Shown in pieces: positions 8,852-19,065 of a stretch of 64,000 nucleotides of DNA. Below the pieces are notes generated by a model that was given only the letters and a program-made list of their open reading frames with translations, had not been told where the DNA came from and did not search any database. Source of the stretch: Labedaea rhizosphaerae (GTDB lineage Bacteria; Actinomycetota; Actinomycetes; Mycobacteriales; Pseudonocardiaceae); NCBI RefSeq assembly GCF_004362825.1, contig NZ_SNXZ01000001.1:620001-684000 (forward strand), written 5' to 3'. Every line of letters starts with the position of its first letter. Position 1 is the stretch's first letter. The position numbers and the translations under genes were made by a program.

Positions 8852-8897
8852 CGATAAGGGCGTGATGGCATCCGATCGGTACGGACCTCGGCATGGA

Positions 8898-8940
8898 CGC
8901 GGTGCCCGGACGAAGGCAGGGGATTCGTCCGGGCACCGCG
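8898..8940 (+). terminator. Strong hairpin between the peptidase operon and the inhibitor gene
   Basis: A perfect 17-bp stem (8898-8914 with 8924-8940) with a 9-nt loop. It lies 46 bp after the 146-residue gene and 17 bp before the inhibitor ATG. It could terminate the peptidase mRNA or act as an attenuator. It also argues against the longer inhibitor reading frame beginning at 8862. Confidence 0.72.
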
Positions 8941-8957
8941 CCCGCTCTGGAGCAGTT

Positions 8958-9266
8958 ATGGCACTGGTTCACCTCGCCGAGGCGGACGCGGCCAAGACCA
9001 CCCGGCTGCGCCGCGGCGACACGGTCGAACTGCGGCTCGCGGAGTCGCCCACCACCGGTTACCGGTGGCAGGTGCGGCCCTCCGTGGGCCTCGCGACGAT
9101 CACTGACGAGCACATCCCGGCGGCCACGCGACCGGGGGCCGGCGGCGAGCGGCGGGTGGCCCTCGACGTGACCGAAGCGGGCACCCACGAGCTGCGGGTC
9201 GAGCTCGCCCGGCCGTGGGAACGTGAACCTGACCGCGCTCTGACGTTCTTGATCGAGGCAGAATGA
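8958..9266 (+). CDS. Chagasin-type (I42) cysteine peptidase inhibitor
   Basis: 102 residues from the ATG at 8958, which has GGAG 5 nt upstream; an in-frame GTG at 8862 would run through the hairpin and is rejected. The three inhibitory loops of the chagasin/I42 family are visible: SPTTGYRW (usually NPTTG), the Gly-rich GAGGE and RPWE. Length and beta-rich pattern fit chagasin (about 110 residues). Such proteins block papain-family peptidases by inserting these loops into the active-site cleft. Its likely target is the C1 peptidase encoded just upstream. There is no signal peptide, matching the peptidase's apparent cytoplasmic location. Confidence 0.85.
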   Translation: MALVHLAEADAAKTTRLRRGDTVELRLAESPTTGYRWQVRPSVGLATITDEHIPAATRPGAGGERRVALDVTEAGTHELRVELARPWEREPDRALTFLIEAE

Positions 9267-9400
9267 GACATTTGGATCGGGTATGCGGCCGTTCGAGTGA
9301 CTTGGATCTGCACGAAGCACGATTCGGTAGACACGGCGTCGCCACGGCGCGATATCCCTTGACGCGACTGCGAGACGAATCGCGGAGTGGGGTGGGATCG

Positions 9401-10006
9401 ATGGGCGAGCTCGGCACGACGAGCACAGGCGTGCCGTGGGACGGGCTGCAGGGCACGGAACGGCACGCTGCGTGCCTGACCGCGGCCAGGGCCGGCAACT
9501 CCGCGGCGCTGGACGTGCTCGTCGCCGAGTTGACGCCGTTGGTCTGGCACGTCGCCCGCGGCCGGGGCCTGGACCGCGGCACCGCCGAGGACGTCGTGCA
9601 GACGGTGTGGCTGTCGCTGCTCAAGCACCTGGATCGCCTGGAGCAGCCACGCGCGCTCGTCGGCTGGCTGATCACCACCACGCGACGCGAGTCGCACCGG
9701 ACCTGGCAGCGGCGCACCGATCACGTCGAGTTCACCCCCGACGTGGTCGAGCAGGTGCCGAGCATCGAACCGCAGCCGGAGGCCGTGGCGTTGCGCGAGG
9801 AGCGCGACCGCCAGCTCTGGGCGGCGTTCGGCCAGTTGAGCCAGCGCTGCCAGGAACTGCTGCGGCTGACCGTGCTCGCCGGTCGCGCGGAGTACCGCTC
9901 GGTGGCCGAGGCGCTGCACATGCCACACGGGAGCATTGGCCCGACCCGGGGTCGTTGTTTGACGTCGCTACGAGCGCTGCTCGACGAAGATGGGGGAGCC
10001 CGGTGA
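9401..10006 (+). CDS. ECF-like sigma-70 family factor
   Basis: 201 residues. Region 2 (about 25-95) contains LVWHVARGRGL and the DVVQTVWLSLLKHLDRL helix. Region 4 (about 145-195) contains QLSQRCQELLRLTVL and the HTH around SVAEALHMPHGSIGPTRGRC. The ATG at 9401 follows GGTGGG; a GTG at 9392 is an alternative. The stop overlaps the next GTG, so it is coupled to a small protein that may be its partner. ECF factors of this group are often found beside small Ig-like or CHAT-domain proteins in actinomycetes; that link is general knowledge, not shown here. Confidence 0.85.
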   Translation: MGELGTTSTGVPWDGLQGTERHAACLTAARAGNSAALDVLVAELTPLVWHVARGRGLDRGTAEDVVQTVWLSLLKHLDRLEQPRALVGWLITTTRRESHRTWQRRTDHVEFTPDVVEQVPSIEPQPEAVALREERDRQLWAAFGQLSQRCQELLRLTVLAGRAEYRSVAEALHMPHGSIGPTRGRCLTSLRALLDEDGGAR

Positions 10007-10458
10007 AGACCATGGAACCGTACGACGAGGAGCAGTTGCTCCGGAACCTGGACGCCCTGCTCGACCTCGCCGACCCGGTGCCCGCCGACCTGGTCGAACG
10101 CGTGAAGTTCGCGATCGAGATCGAGGACATCGACGTCGAGGCCGCCCGCTGGGAGCGCAGCCAGCTCGCCGGCGTGCGCGGCGACTCGCCCGGCACGATC
10201 ACCTTCTACGTCGGCGACCTCACGGTCATGTTCAACGTGACCCGCACCGGCGAGTCCCACCGCATCGACGGCTGGCTGGTGCCCGCAGGCGAGCACGGGG
10301 TCGAGGTGCGCGTGGCCGAGCACGGCTCGACCACGACGACCTCCGACGAGGGTGGCCGGTTCGTGCTGACCGAGGTGCCGCGCGGGATCACCCAGATCCT
10401 GGTCCGGATGAACGGCGGCACACCCCGGACCGTCGTCACCCCGACGGTCGTCCTGTAG
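10003..10458 (+). CDS. Sigma-factor partner with carboxypeptidase-regulatory-like beta domain
   Basis: 151 residues. The GTG start overlaps the sigma factor stop (GTGA) and has GGGGGAG 5-9 nt upstream. The N-terminal 50 residues are acidic and helical (EEQLLRNLDALLDLADPVP). Residues about 60-151 look like a small beta-sandwich, with GWLVPAGEHGVEVRVAEHGS and TTTSDEGGRFVLTEVPRG typical of CarboxypepD_reg or Cna-B-like folds. No membrane segment or zinc anti-sigma motif is present, so it is not a classical RsrA-type anti-sigma. It might regulate the sigma factor or be its first target. The stop abuts the convergent lipoprotein stop with no gap. Confidence 0.65.
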   Translation: MKTMEPYDEEQLLRNLDALLDLADPVPADLVERVKFAIEIEDIDVEAARWERSQLAGVRGDSPGTITFYVGDLTVMFNVTRTGESHRIDGWLVPAGEHGVEVRVAEHGSTTTTSDEGGRFVLTEVPRGITQILVRMNGGTPRTVVTPTVVL

Positions 10459-11100
10459 TCAGCCCGCCAGCTGCAAGGAGTCCTGGACGGCGCCGAGGAC
10501 CTTCTCGGCACCGGTTTGCTCGCTCGCCGGGTAGTAGACGCCCATCCGCGCCTGGGTGATGTCGTCGATGCCGATGAACCGGTAGGTGCACTGGACGGTC
10601 TGCCCGTCGCGGCTGAACTGGTAGACGATTTCCGCCGCGCCCAGCCCGGTGGGTCCGCCCGGCGCCAGCGTGCGCTGGCTGATCATCCGGAAGCCGTCGG
10701 CCGCGTTCACCCGGTTCAGCTCGTCGGCGGCCGCCTTGGCCGGGGCCACCTGCAGGTCCGTGCCGGTCAGGCCCGCCGTGACGTCCACCCGCAGCCGCAC
10801 CTGACCGCTGGGGTCCAGGAAGTCCGACCAGTACGTGTCGCGCTTGGTCTCGGTCCAGCCCCGCGGCACCTCGACGAACGCACCGGAGCCGCCGTTGGCC
10901 GGGTCCGGTTTGTAGGTCCAGGACTTGTCCACATAGGTGTCCGGCTCGACGAACGGCCGCGCGGGCGTGGTGGTCGTCGTCTTCGTCGGGGGCGTCGTGT
11001 TGGTCGTCAGGGGGTCGACGCCGGAGACCTGGGTCGGCCCGGAGCAGGCCGCGAACCACAGCCCTGACGCCGTGACCAGCCCAGCCAGCACCCGCCTCAT
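10459..11100 (-). CDS. Lipoprotein, possibly PsbP/LpqN-like
   Basis: 213 residues. The signal peptide ends in a lipobox (LWFAACSG, Cys about 19), followed by a Thr/Pro-rich linker and a folded domain from about 45. The pattern with FVEVPRGWTE near the start and a C-terminal VQDSLQLAG resembles PsbP-like actinobacterial lipoproteins (LpqN/LpqT type); this is inference. It should be anchored on the outer face of the membrane. It is divergent from the kinase gene at 11200, whose extracellular domain has a similar plan (SVPRPWAG). Confidence 0.72.
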   Translation of the reverse strand: MRRVLAGLVTASGLWFAACSGPTQVSGVDPLTTNTTPPTKTTTTTPARPFVEPDTYVDKSWTYKPDPANGGSGAFVEVPRGWTETKRDTYWSDFLDPSGQVRLRVDVTAGLTGTDLQVAPAKAAADELNRVNAADGFRMISQRTLAPGGPTGLGAAEIVYQFSRDGQTVQCTYRFIGIDDITQARMGVYYPASEQTGAEKVLGAVQDSLQLAG

Positions 11101-11199
11101 GTCGCCCCCGATCCCCTCACCGTGTCCGCCGTGCGCTTCTTGTGATGCCACATACGGGCACGAAGTTGGCGCGGACAGCGAACAGGCATGATACGGGCC

Positions 11200-12942
11200 A
11201 TGGCGGTGCCGGAACGGATCGGTCGATTCGACATCGAGGGGCGGATCGGCGGCGGTGCGTTCGCGACGGTGTGGAAGGCGCGCGACGAGGCGCTCGACTC
11301 CGACGTGGCCATCAAGGTGCTGTCGGAGAACTGGCTGGACTCCACGGACGTGCGCGCCCGGTTCCTCGCCGAGGCCCGGTTGCTGCGCCGCGCCGAGTCC
11401 GACCGCGTCGTGCGCGTGCACGACCTCGGCGAACTGGAGGACGGCCGCCCGTACCTGGTGATGACCTTCGCCGACCGCGGCACGCTCTCGCAGCGCCTGG
11501 CCGACGGCCGGTTCTCCTGGCGGGTCGCCACGGACGTCGCCATCGAGATCGGCAAGGGCCTCGTGGTGCTGCACGCGGCCGGGGTGCTGCACCGCGACAT
11601 CAAGCCGTCGAACATCCTCTACCGCTCCACCCCCGGCGGCGGCGAGCAGGCGATGCTCGGCGACCTCGGGCTGGGCAAGCTGCTGGCCGAGGCGTCGATG
11701 CTGACCCTGGCCGGCGGCACACCCGCGTACATGGCGCCCGAGCAGGCACAACCGGGTGCGCCGGTGAGCGTGCGGACGGACGTCTACGGCCTGGCTTCGT
11801 TGCTGTACCGGGCGTTGACCGGTCGCACGACGCACAGCGCGGCCTCGCTCGCCGCCGTCGCCGACCCGTCCCGCTCGGCGGTGGCGCCGCCGAGCACGTT
11901 GATCCCCGACATCCCGCGCGCGCTGGACGCGGTGGTGTTGCGCTCGCTGGAGCCGGACCCGGACCGCCGCCACCCGGACGTGCGGTCGTTCATCGCCGAC
12001 CTGCGCGACGTGCTCGAGGACCGCGTCCCGGCCGACGACTCGACCGTCGCGGGCACGACCCGCGTCAACCCGGTCGTGGACTCCACGGTCCCGGTGGCGC
12101 GGTCGACCCTCCTGCCCGGAGCTCCGCCGCGGGGTCCGCAACCGTCGACCCCGCCGAGCGGGATGCCGCCGCACTCGACCCCATTGCATTCGGCCCCGCC
12201 ACATTCGACCCCGCCGCAGGGCTTCCGCTCGTCGACGCCACCGCAGGGCTTCCGCCCGTCCACCCCGCCGCAGGGTGTCCCCCAGCACCAGAGCCAGGTG
12301 TACGGCGGCCAGCCACCGCGACCGCCGGTGCACACACCGCCAGGGCAGACACCGTCAGGGCAGACACCGTCGGGTCCGGCCGCCGCCCGGCCGCGACGCC
12401 GCCGCCTGCTGATCGCCCTGGTGGCGACGGTCGTGCTGTTCGGCCTCGCCGGGGCCGCGGGTGTCTGGTACTACCTGCGGCAGCCGGTGGACGTGCTCAA
12501 CAGCTCCGGTGAGATCCAGGTCAGCGTGCCCCGCCCGTGGGCAGGCGAGTCCCAGGACGGCTGGCAACCGAGCGCCCTGACCGGCGGCACCGACAAGACG
12601 CAGGCGCCGGGCCTGCTGGTGGCCGAGTCGGCGGGTGAGTTCGCGCAGACCCGCAGCACCAAGCCGGGCATCTTCGTCGGCCTGCTGCCGAAGGGCACGA
12701 AGCTGTCGGCGGACAAGTTCCGCACCGCCGTGACGGCCGCGGGCTGCACCGAAGCGACGCCCCTCCCCGTCCAGGCCCCGACCGTCTCGGTGGCCCAGCA
12801 GTGCAACACCCTGCTGCTGAACGACTTCCTGGTCACCACGCCGTCGGGCCGCCTCGCGTGGGTGCGCATCAAGAAGCCGACGAGCGACAACACCAACCCC
12901 GCCGACATCCTCACCAAGATCCACCTCAACCCTCACCCCTGA
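11200..12942 (+). CDS. Membrane Ser/Thr protein kinase (PknB family) with extracellular sensor
   Basis: 580 residues from the ATG at 11200, placed exactly 7 nt after CATGAT; another in-frame ATG lies at 11188. The kinase domain (about 5-275) has the Gly loop GRIGGGAFATVW, VAIKVL, LHRDIKPSN, DLG in place of DFG, and GTPAYMAPEQA. A long Pro/Ser-rich linker with short repeats (STPPQGFR) follows, then one membrane helix (LLIALVATVVLFGLAGAAG, about 398-420) and a ~155-residue extracellular domain with two Cys. It probably senses an envelope signal. It is divergent from a lipoprotein that may share the sensor fold. Confidence 0.9.
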   Translation: MAVPERIGRFDIEGRIGGGAFATVWKARDEALDSDVAIKVLSENWLDSTDVRARFLAEARLLRRAESDRVVRVHDLGELEDGRPYLVMTFADRGTLSQRLADGRFSWRVATDVAIEIGKGLVVLHAAGVLHRDIKPSNILYRSTPGGGEQAMLGDLGLGKLLAEASMLTLAGGTPAYMAPEQAQPGAPVSVRTDVYGLASLLYRALTGRTTHSAASLAAVADPSRSAVAPPSTLIPDIPRALDAVVLRSLEPDPDRRHPDVRSFIADLRDVLEDRVPADDSTVAGTTRVNPVVDSTVPVARSTLLPGAPPRGPQPSTPPSGMPPHSTPLHSAPPHSTPPQGFRSSTPPQGFRPSTPPQGVPQHQSQVYGGQPPRPPVHTPPGQTPSGQTPSGPAAARPRRRRLLIALVATVVLFGLAGAAGVWYYLRQPVDVLNSSGEIQVSVPRPWAGESQDGWQPSALTGGTDKTQAPGLLVAESAGEFAQTRSTKPGIFVGLLPKGTKLSADKFRTAVTAAGCTEATPLPVQAPTVSVAQQCNTLLLNDFLVTTPSGRLAWVRIKKPTSDNTNPADILTKIHLNPHP

Positions 12943-12949
12943 CCCACAC

Positions 12950-13118
12950 GCGTTCAGCGGGCTTAATCCCGCAAGGCCCCTTGACCAGGGCGGATGTGAT
13001 TCAGCGGGCTTGATCCCGCCACCCCGCACACCACCGCCGAACGCGAAGATGATTCAGCGGGCTTAATCCCCAGGACCTCGCTGACCTGCGGAAATGGGTT
13101 CAGCGGGCTTAATCCCCG
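12950..13118. repeat. Four copies of the TTCAGCGGGCTTAATCCC half-unit
   Basis: The core GCGGGCTT starts at 12957, 13004, 13057 and 13103 (spacing 47, 53, 46), each preceded by TTCA and followed by AATCCC or GATCCC. Inter-core stretches share short words with the large arrays (CTGACCTGCGG, GAACGCGA). They fill the gap between the convergent kinase and groEL genes. No gene is seen here. Confidence 0.85.
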
Positions 13119-13135
13119 CGGCAGGTGGAGACAAG

Positions 13136-13172
13136 CAGAGGCCCGGATGCGCGGGGCGCATCCGGGCCTCTG
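13136..13172 (-). terminator. Terminator hairpin of groEL
   Basis: A perfect 17-bp stem (13136-13152 with 13156-13172) closed by a GGG loop. It lies 31 bp beyond the groEL stop codon and is strong in both directions. Confidence 0.85.
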
Positions 13173-13202
13173 GGTCAAGCAGGTGTTGCTAGATGGCGTG
13201 GA

Positions 13203-14984
<1,782 letters not shown>

Positions 14985-15042
14985 GGAGCCATCGAGTGCA
15001 AGGAGCGCAGGTCGGGCGCGTCCCAGCTCGGGGTGGCCAGGC

Positions 15043-16359
15043 TCAGGGATGGCCGGGCTCGATCGGCAGGCCGCTGCCGCCACCACCGTGGTTCGGGATC
15101 GACAGCGACGGGATGGTCGGGATCGTGCCGCCGCCGGGGATGGTCGGGTGACCCGACGTCGGCTGCTGGCCGTCCGTGGGCTGGTTGCCGCTGGTGCCGA
15201 CGGGGATCTGCGGGACGCTGGTCGACGTCGTCGTGGTCGGGGTGCCACCCCCGCCGCCAGGCTTCTCGTCGCCGCTGCTGAACCACAGGATGGCGCCGAC
15301 GATCAGGCCGATGGCCACCACGCCGACGATCACCGGCGCGATCCACCGGTTGCCGCCGTTCTCCCCGGACGTGGTGAACGCGGTGCTGCCGGCGGGCACG
15401 GGCGGGCGCAGCCGCACCGGGTCGGCGTTGCTGCTCTGCTGGTGCGACGGGAAGGTCGCGGTCGGCTGGCGCAGCGTCATGCCCGGCCCGGTCCCCGGGC
15501 CGAGGTTGGGCTGGCCGCCCTGCTGCCGCGCGCCCGACAAGGCCTGCGCGGCGGCCGCGATCAGTTCGCGGCACGTGCGGTAGCGGGTCTCCGGGTCCTT
15601 GGCCATGCCCCGGCGCACGACGTCGTCGATGCCGCGCGGCAGGTCCACCCGCGAGGTCAATGCGGGCACCTCGGTGTTGAGGTGGCCCTGGATCACGGCG
15701 GGCACGGTGCCCTGGAACGGCGGCTTGCCGGACAGGCACGTGAACAGCACGCAGGCCAGCGAGTACACGTCGGTGCGGCCGTCGACCGGCTCGCCCCGCA
15801 GGTGTTCGGGCGCCGCGTACGTGGGCGAACCGAGGAAGTCCCCGCCTCGGGTGCGGTGGCCGGTGGCGCCGCGCCTGGTCAGGCCGAAGTCGGCCAGGTA
15901 GACGTGCTCGGCGGCCGATTCACGCGAGGTGACCAGCACGTTCGCCGGCTTGACGTCGAGGTGCACCAGACCGCGGTCGTGCAGGTTGTCCAGGGCCTCG
16001 GCGACCTGGCGCAGCAACGCGATGGCGCGTTCGGGCTTGAGCGGGCCGCCCTTGACCAGGCTGGCCAGGTCGGAACCGTCGACCAGCCGCATGGCGATGT
16101 AGAGCAGCCCGTCGACCTCACCGAAGTCGTAGAGCGGCACGACGTTCGCGTGGTCGATCGCGGAGGTGTTGCGGGCTTCGTCGACGAACCTCTCGCGGAA
16201 CTCCGGGTCCTCCGTGAGGTGCTCGGCGATGACCTTGAGCGCGACCTTGCGGCCGAGTCTCACGTCGGTGGCGCGGTACATCACGCTCATGCCGCCCTTG
16301 CCGAGCACTCCGTCGATCCGGTAGTGGCCCAGGCGACGCCCGGTGAGATCCTCCGACAC
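15043..16359 (-). CDS. Membrane Ser/Thr protein kinase (PknB family), short extracellular tail
   Basis: 438 residues. The kinase domain (about 12-270) has GVLGKGGMSVMYRA, VALKVI, VHLDVKPANVL, DFGLTRRG and SPTYAAPEHL. A linker leads to one membrane helix (APVIVGVVAIGLIVGAILW, about 345-365) and a ~70-residue Gly/Pro/Thr-rich exported tail with no folded sensor domain. The GTG start has TAGGCT 6 nt upstream and no Shine-Dalgarno, suggesting a leaderless mRNA. Its targets are unknown. Confidence 0.9.
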   Translation of the reverse strand: MSEDLTGRRLGHYRIDGVLGKGGMSVMYRATDVRLGRKVALKVIAEHLTEDPEFRERFVDEARNTSAIDHANVVPLYDFGEVDGLLYIAMRLVDGSDLASLVKGGPLKPERAIALLRQVAEALDNLHDRGLVHLDVKPANVLVTSRESAAEHVYLADFGLTRRGATGHRTRGGDFLGSPTYAAPEHLRGEPVDGRTDVYSLACVLFTCLSGKPPFQGTVPAVIQGHLNTEVPALTSRVDLPRGIDDVVRRGMAKDPETRYRTCRELIAAAAQALSGARQQGGQPNLGPGTGPGMTLRQPTATFPSHQQSSNADPVRLRPPVPAGSTAFTTSGENGGNRWIAPVIVGVVAIGLIVGAILWFSSGDEKPGGGGGTPTTTTSTSVPQIPVGTSGNQPTDGQQPTSGHPTIPGGGTIPTIPSLSIPNHGGGGSGLPIEPGHP

Positions 16360-16390
16360 GTGACGAGCCTAACGAAGCAGTGACAGTGGC

Positions 16391-17026
16391 TTATACGCGG
16401 TGCAACGCGGCGGCCAGCTCCGCCGGTGTGCGGGTGTGCGTGAGCACCTTGCCCGGACCTGCGAAGTCCAGCAGCAGACCTTCGCCGGTGCGCACCGACT
16501 GGTGCCCGGACTGGCTCACCGCACGCAGCCGGCACTGCACTGTATCCGCGTAGGCGAGCAGATACCGGGGATCGACGGTCACGAACTCGTTCTGCTCGAG
16601 GTTGATCACGTCGACCGCGCCGCAGCCGGCGAGCACCATCGCGCCCTGCCCGGAGATGTGCTCGACGAACCCGTGCTCGGCCCCGAAGAGCTGGTGGAAC
16701 CCGGCCCACGAGGCGTCGGTGCGGATGGTGCTGGCCAGCGCCAGCCTGCTCCCGCGCGCGACGCACCAGCCGGACACGCCGTCGAGCTCCAAGGTGTAGA
16801 CCTCGCCGGGCAGCGCGGGGGCCAGGTCGACCCAGCCGCCCTCGACCGGTGCGGTGAAGACCGCGTCCCGCCCCTTGGAACGCGAGGACGTGCGTGCTCG
16901 CACATCGATCACCACGCCGAAGCTGGTGGCGATCATCGCGCCGAAGTCGGCGAGGGCCGCCTCGCCAGGGGCGAGCAGCAGCCTGGCGACGCCGAACGCC
17001 GGGGTGTGCCGGGTGCGGACCTGCAC
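16391..17026 (-). CDS. AIM24-family protein
   Basis: 211 residues from a GTG with a GGAGGGAGG tract upstream. The beta-rich pattern with repeated Gly-containing strands (GVSGWCVARGSRLALAST, ISGQGAMVLAGCGAVDVINL, RTGEGLLLDFAGPGKVLTHT) matches the AIM24 (TIGR00266-like) family. Bacterial members have no settled function. It sits behind the minus-strand promoter region shared with divergent moeA and ahead of the kinase gene, 31 bp apart, but the kinase has its own -10 box. Confidence 0.78.
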   Translation of the reverse strand: MQVRTRHTPAFGVARLLLAPGEAALADFGAMIATSFGVVIDVRARTSSRSKGRDAVFTAPVEGGWVDLAPALPGEVYTLELDGVSGWCVARGSRLALASTIRTDASWAGFHQLFGAEHGFVEHISGQGAMVLAGCGAVDVINLEQNEFVTVDPRYLLAYADTVQCRLRAVSQSGHQSVRTGEGLLLDFAGPGKVLTHTRTPAELAAALHRV

Positions 17027-17104
17027 GCCTCGTTCCTCCCTCCGTCACCGTCGCGACGGCAGTGTGTCACGTGCCGGTGTCGCGTCCGGCACGGACGAGG
17101 CAGG

Positions 17105-18331
17105 ATGACCGGCGTGTGTGCCGAAGCCAGGACTGCGCTGCAGGTGAACGAGTACCGGGACAGGGTCGCGGCGCTGCTGCCCGCGATGCCGGTGCGGCAG
17201 ACGCGCGTCATCGACTGCCTGGGCCTGGTGCTCGCCGAGGACGTGACGGCGCCGATCTCCCTGCCCCCGTTCGACAACTCCGCCATGGACGGTTACGCCG
17301 TCCGCTCGGTGGACGTGGTGGGCGCGACCGTGGACGAGCCGGTGGTGCTCCCGGTCGCCGCCGACCTGCCCGCCGGCGCCGGGGACCTGCAGGTGCTGCA
17401 ACCCGGCACGGCGCACCGGATCATGACGGGCGCGCCGCTGCCCCCGGGCGCCGACGCGGTCGTGCAGGTCGAGCTGACCGACGGCGGGACCGAGCAGGTG
17501 CGCATCGACGGTTCGGTGCCGCCGGGAACGCACGTGCGCCGCACGGGCGAGGACGTGGTGGCGGGTTCGGTCGTGCTGACCGCCGGGACGGTGCTGCGCT
17601 CGGGTCACCTGGGCCTGGCGGCCGCGGTCGGGGCGACCGCCCTGCCGGTGCGGCGCAGGCCCCGGGTGTTGTTGCTGTCGACGGGTTCGGAACTCGTGCC
17701 GCCGGGCGAGCCGCTCGGGCCCGGCCAGATCTACGAGTCGAACGGCATGCTGCTCGCCGCCGCGGTGACCGAGGCCGGCGCCGAGCCGATCCCCCTGCAC
17801 TTCGTGCCCGACGACGTCGCCCGGTTCCGGGAAACCCTCGCCGACCACCTCGCCGACGCGGACCTGCTGGTGACCTCGGGCGGCGTGAGCATGGGCGCGT
17901 ACGAGGTGGTGAAGGACGCGCTGACCGACCAAGGCGTCGAGTTCGTCAAGGTCGCGATGCAGCCGGGCGGGCCGCAGGGCTGCGGGCGCTACCAGGGCGT
18001 GCCGGTGGTGACCCTGCCGGGCAACCCGGTGAGCACGGCGTTGTCGTTCGAGGTCTTCGTGCGGCCGGTGTTGTTGGCCGCCATGGGTTTCACGGACGTC
18101 GCGCGTCCGACGGCACGGGCGTCGCTGACCGCGGCGATGCGCTCGCCGAAGGGCAAGCAGCAGTTCCGCCGCGGCCACTACGACCCGGCGGCCGGAACGG
18201 CGGTGCCGGTCGGCGGTCCGGGTTCGCACCTGCTGGCGTCGTTCGCGGCGTCGAACTGCCTGATCGTCGTGCCGCCGGACGTGACCGAGGTCGCCGAGGG
18301 CGACGAGGTCGAGGTCATCCTGATCTCTTGA
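17105..18331 (+). CDS. moeA: Molybdopterin molybdotransferase MoeA
   Basis: 408 residues. It inserts molybdate into adenylated molybdopterin, the last step of molybdenum cofactor synthesis. Signatures are PPFDNSAMDGYAV near residue 60, the MPT-binding domain TGSELVPPGEPLGPGQIYESN and TSGGVSMGAYEVV (about 255), and LPGNPVSTALSFEVF (about 305). The C-terminal domain IV is complete. Other moa/moe genes are not in this window. The ATG at 17105 is preceded by GAGGCAGG; GTG at 17114 is possible. Confidence 0.93.
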   Translation: MTGVCAEARTALQVNEYRDRVAALLPAMPVRQTRVIDCLGLVLAEDVTAPISLPPFDNSAMDGYAVRSVDVVGATVDEPVVLPVAADLPAGAGDLQVLQPGTAHRIMTGAPLPPGADAVVQVELTDGGTEQVRIDGSVPPGTHVRRTGEDVVAGSVVLTAGTVLRSGHLGLAAAVGATALPVRRRPRVLLLSTGSELVPPGEPLGPGQIYESNGMLLAAAVTEAGAEPIPLHFVPDDVARFRETLADHLADADLLVTSGGVSMGAYEVVKDALTDQGVEFVKVAMQPGGPQGCGRYQGVPVVTLPGNPVSTALSFEVFVRPVLLAAMGFTDVARPTARASLTAAMRSPKGKQQFRRGHYDPAAGTAVPVGGPGSHLLASFAASNCLIVVPPDVTEVAEGDEVEVILIS

Positions 18332-18902
18332 GCTCGTCCGCGAGCTCCCGAAGGCCGGGCTCGATGGCGACGCACGCATCGGCCAGGTCGTACGGGGAGC
18401 CGGTGTTCGCGCGGCCGATGCGCGCGAATCCCCGTTCCAGCAAGCCTTCCGCTGACCGGCCACGCCGTTCGGCCTTGACTGCGGCGATGGCGTTCTCGAG
18501 CGCGCTCGCCGCCGCCGACCAGCCGTCGGTGCTGCGTGCGGCCGGGTTGTCCACGTCGTAGTGCTCGTCGTCGGCCACCGAGGCAGCACGGACGTCGAGG
18601 TCGATCCGCCAGAACAACGGCAAGCCGGGAAGCCGGAGGAAGACCAGCCGCCGCCGGTCGGACCGCGCGAAGTCCGGATCCACCCGGCGGGTGGCCGCCG
18701 TCAGGGCTTGCGGGAGCCCGTCCAGGGCAGCGGTGAACGACGCATCGGGCACGACCCAGAGAAGGTCGATGTCGCTGTACTTGTCGGCCGTCCCCCGAGC
18801 GAGCGAACCCCGCAACGAGACCCGCGACCCGGGCACCAACCCTTCGAGCGCGGCACCCACCTGATCGACGACTCGGAGCCTGTCCACGCGCCAACTCCCC
18901 AC
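18315..18902 (-). CDS. Nucleotidyltransferase-fold protein
   Basis: About 195 residues if it starts at the GTG at 18902. An upstream in-frame start (19025) would add residues encoded by a dispersed repeat and is rejected. The catalytic pattern GSLARGTADKYSDIDLLWVV (about residue 30) is the GSxxRG...DxD signature of DNA-polymerase-beta-like minimal nucleotidyltransferases. The rest is helical and includes a third acidic region (WRIDLDVRAA). Substrate unknown; antibiotic adenylyltransferases share the fold. The 3' end overlaps convergent moeA by 17 bp. Confidence 0.7.
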   Translation of the reverse strand: MGSWRVDRLRVVDQVGAALEGLVPGSRVSLRGSLARGTADKYSDIDLLWVVPDASFTAALDGLPQALTAATRRVDPDFARSDRRRLVFLRLPGLPLFWRIDLDVRAASVADDEHYDVDNPAARSTDGWSAAASALENAIAAVKAERRGRSAEGLLERGFARIGRANTGSPYDLADACVAIEPGLRELADELKRSG

Positions 18903-18937
18903 CGAAACAACCCCGTTTTCGGCGCTCCCTCGCGTAG

Positions 18938-19044
18938 GCAGCCCCCGCCCTCCCGGGGGCACCCCGTACTCCCAGTCTATCGGGAAAGCGGGCTGACCAG
19001 GGGCTTCGGCTAAATCTGTGGACAACCACCGCCTGTGGAAAACC
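18938..19044 (+). repeat. Dispersed DnaA-box element, copy A
   Basis: A GC-rich imperfect hairpin (CCGCCCTCCCGGGGGC, 18946-18960 region), then CAGTCTATCGGG, GGGCTGACCAGGGG, AATC and the 9-mers TGTGGACAA (19017-19025) and TGTGGAAAA (19034-19042). These are the reverse complements of TTGTCCACA and TTTTCCACA, i.e. actinobacterial DnaA boxes. Other copies are at 23568, 26338 (inverted) and 32205. Confidence 0.8.
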
Positions 19045-19065
19045 CCTTCCGCAGGAGTGATCAGA

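Noticed and set aside
8862..8957. Longer start for the chagasin-type inhibitor
   Set aside because: It would translate through a 17-bp hairpin and gives a low-complexity Arg/Gly stretch; the ATG at 8958 has a good ribosome-binding site and family length.
18903..19025. Longer N-terminus for the nucleotidyltransferase
   Set aside because: The added residues come from dispersed repeat copy A, which is non-coding elsewhere.
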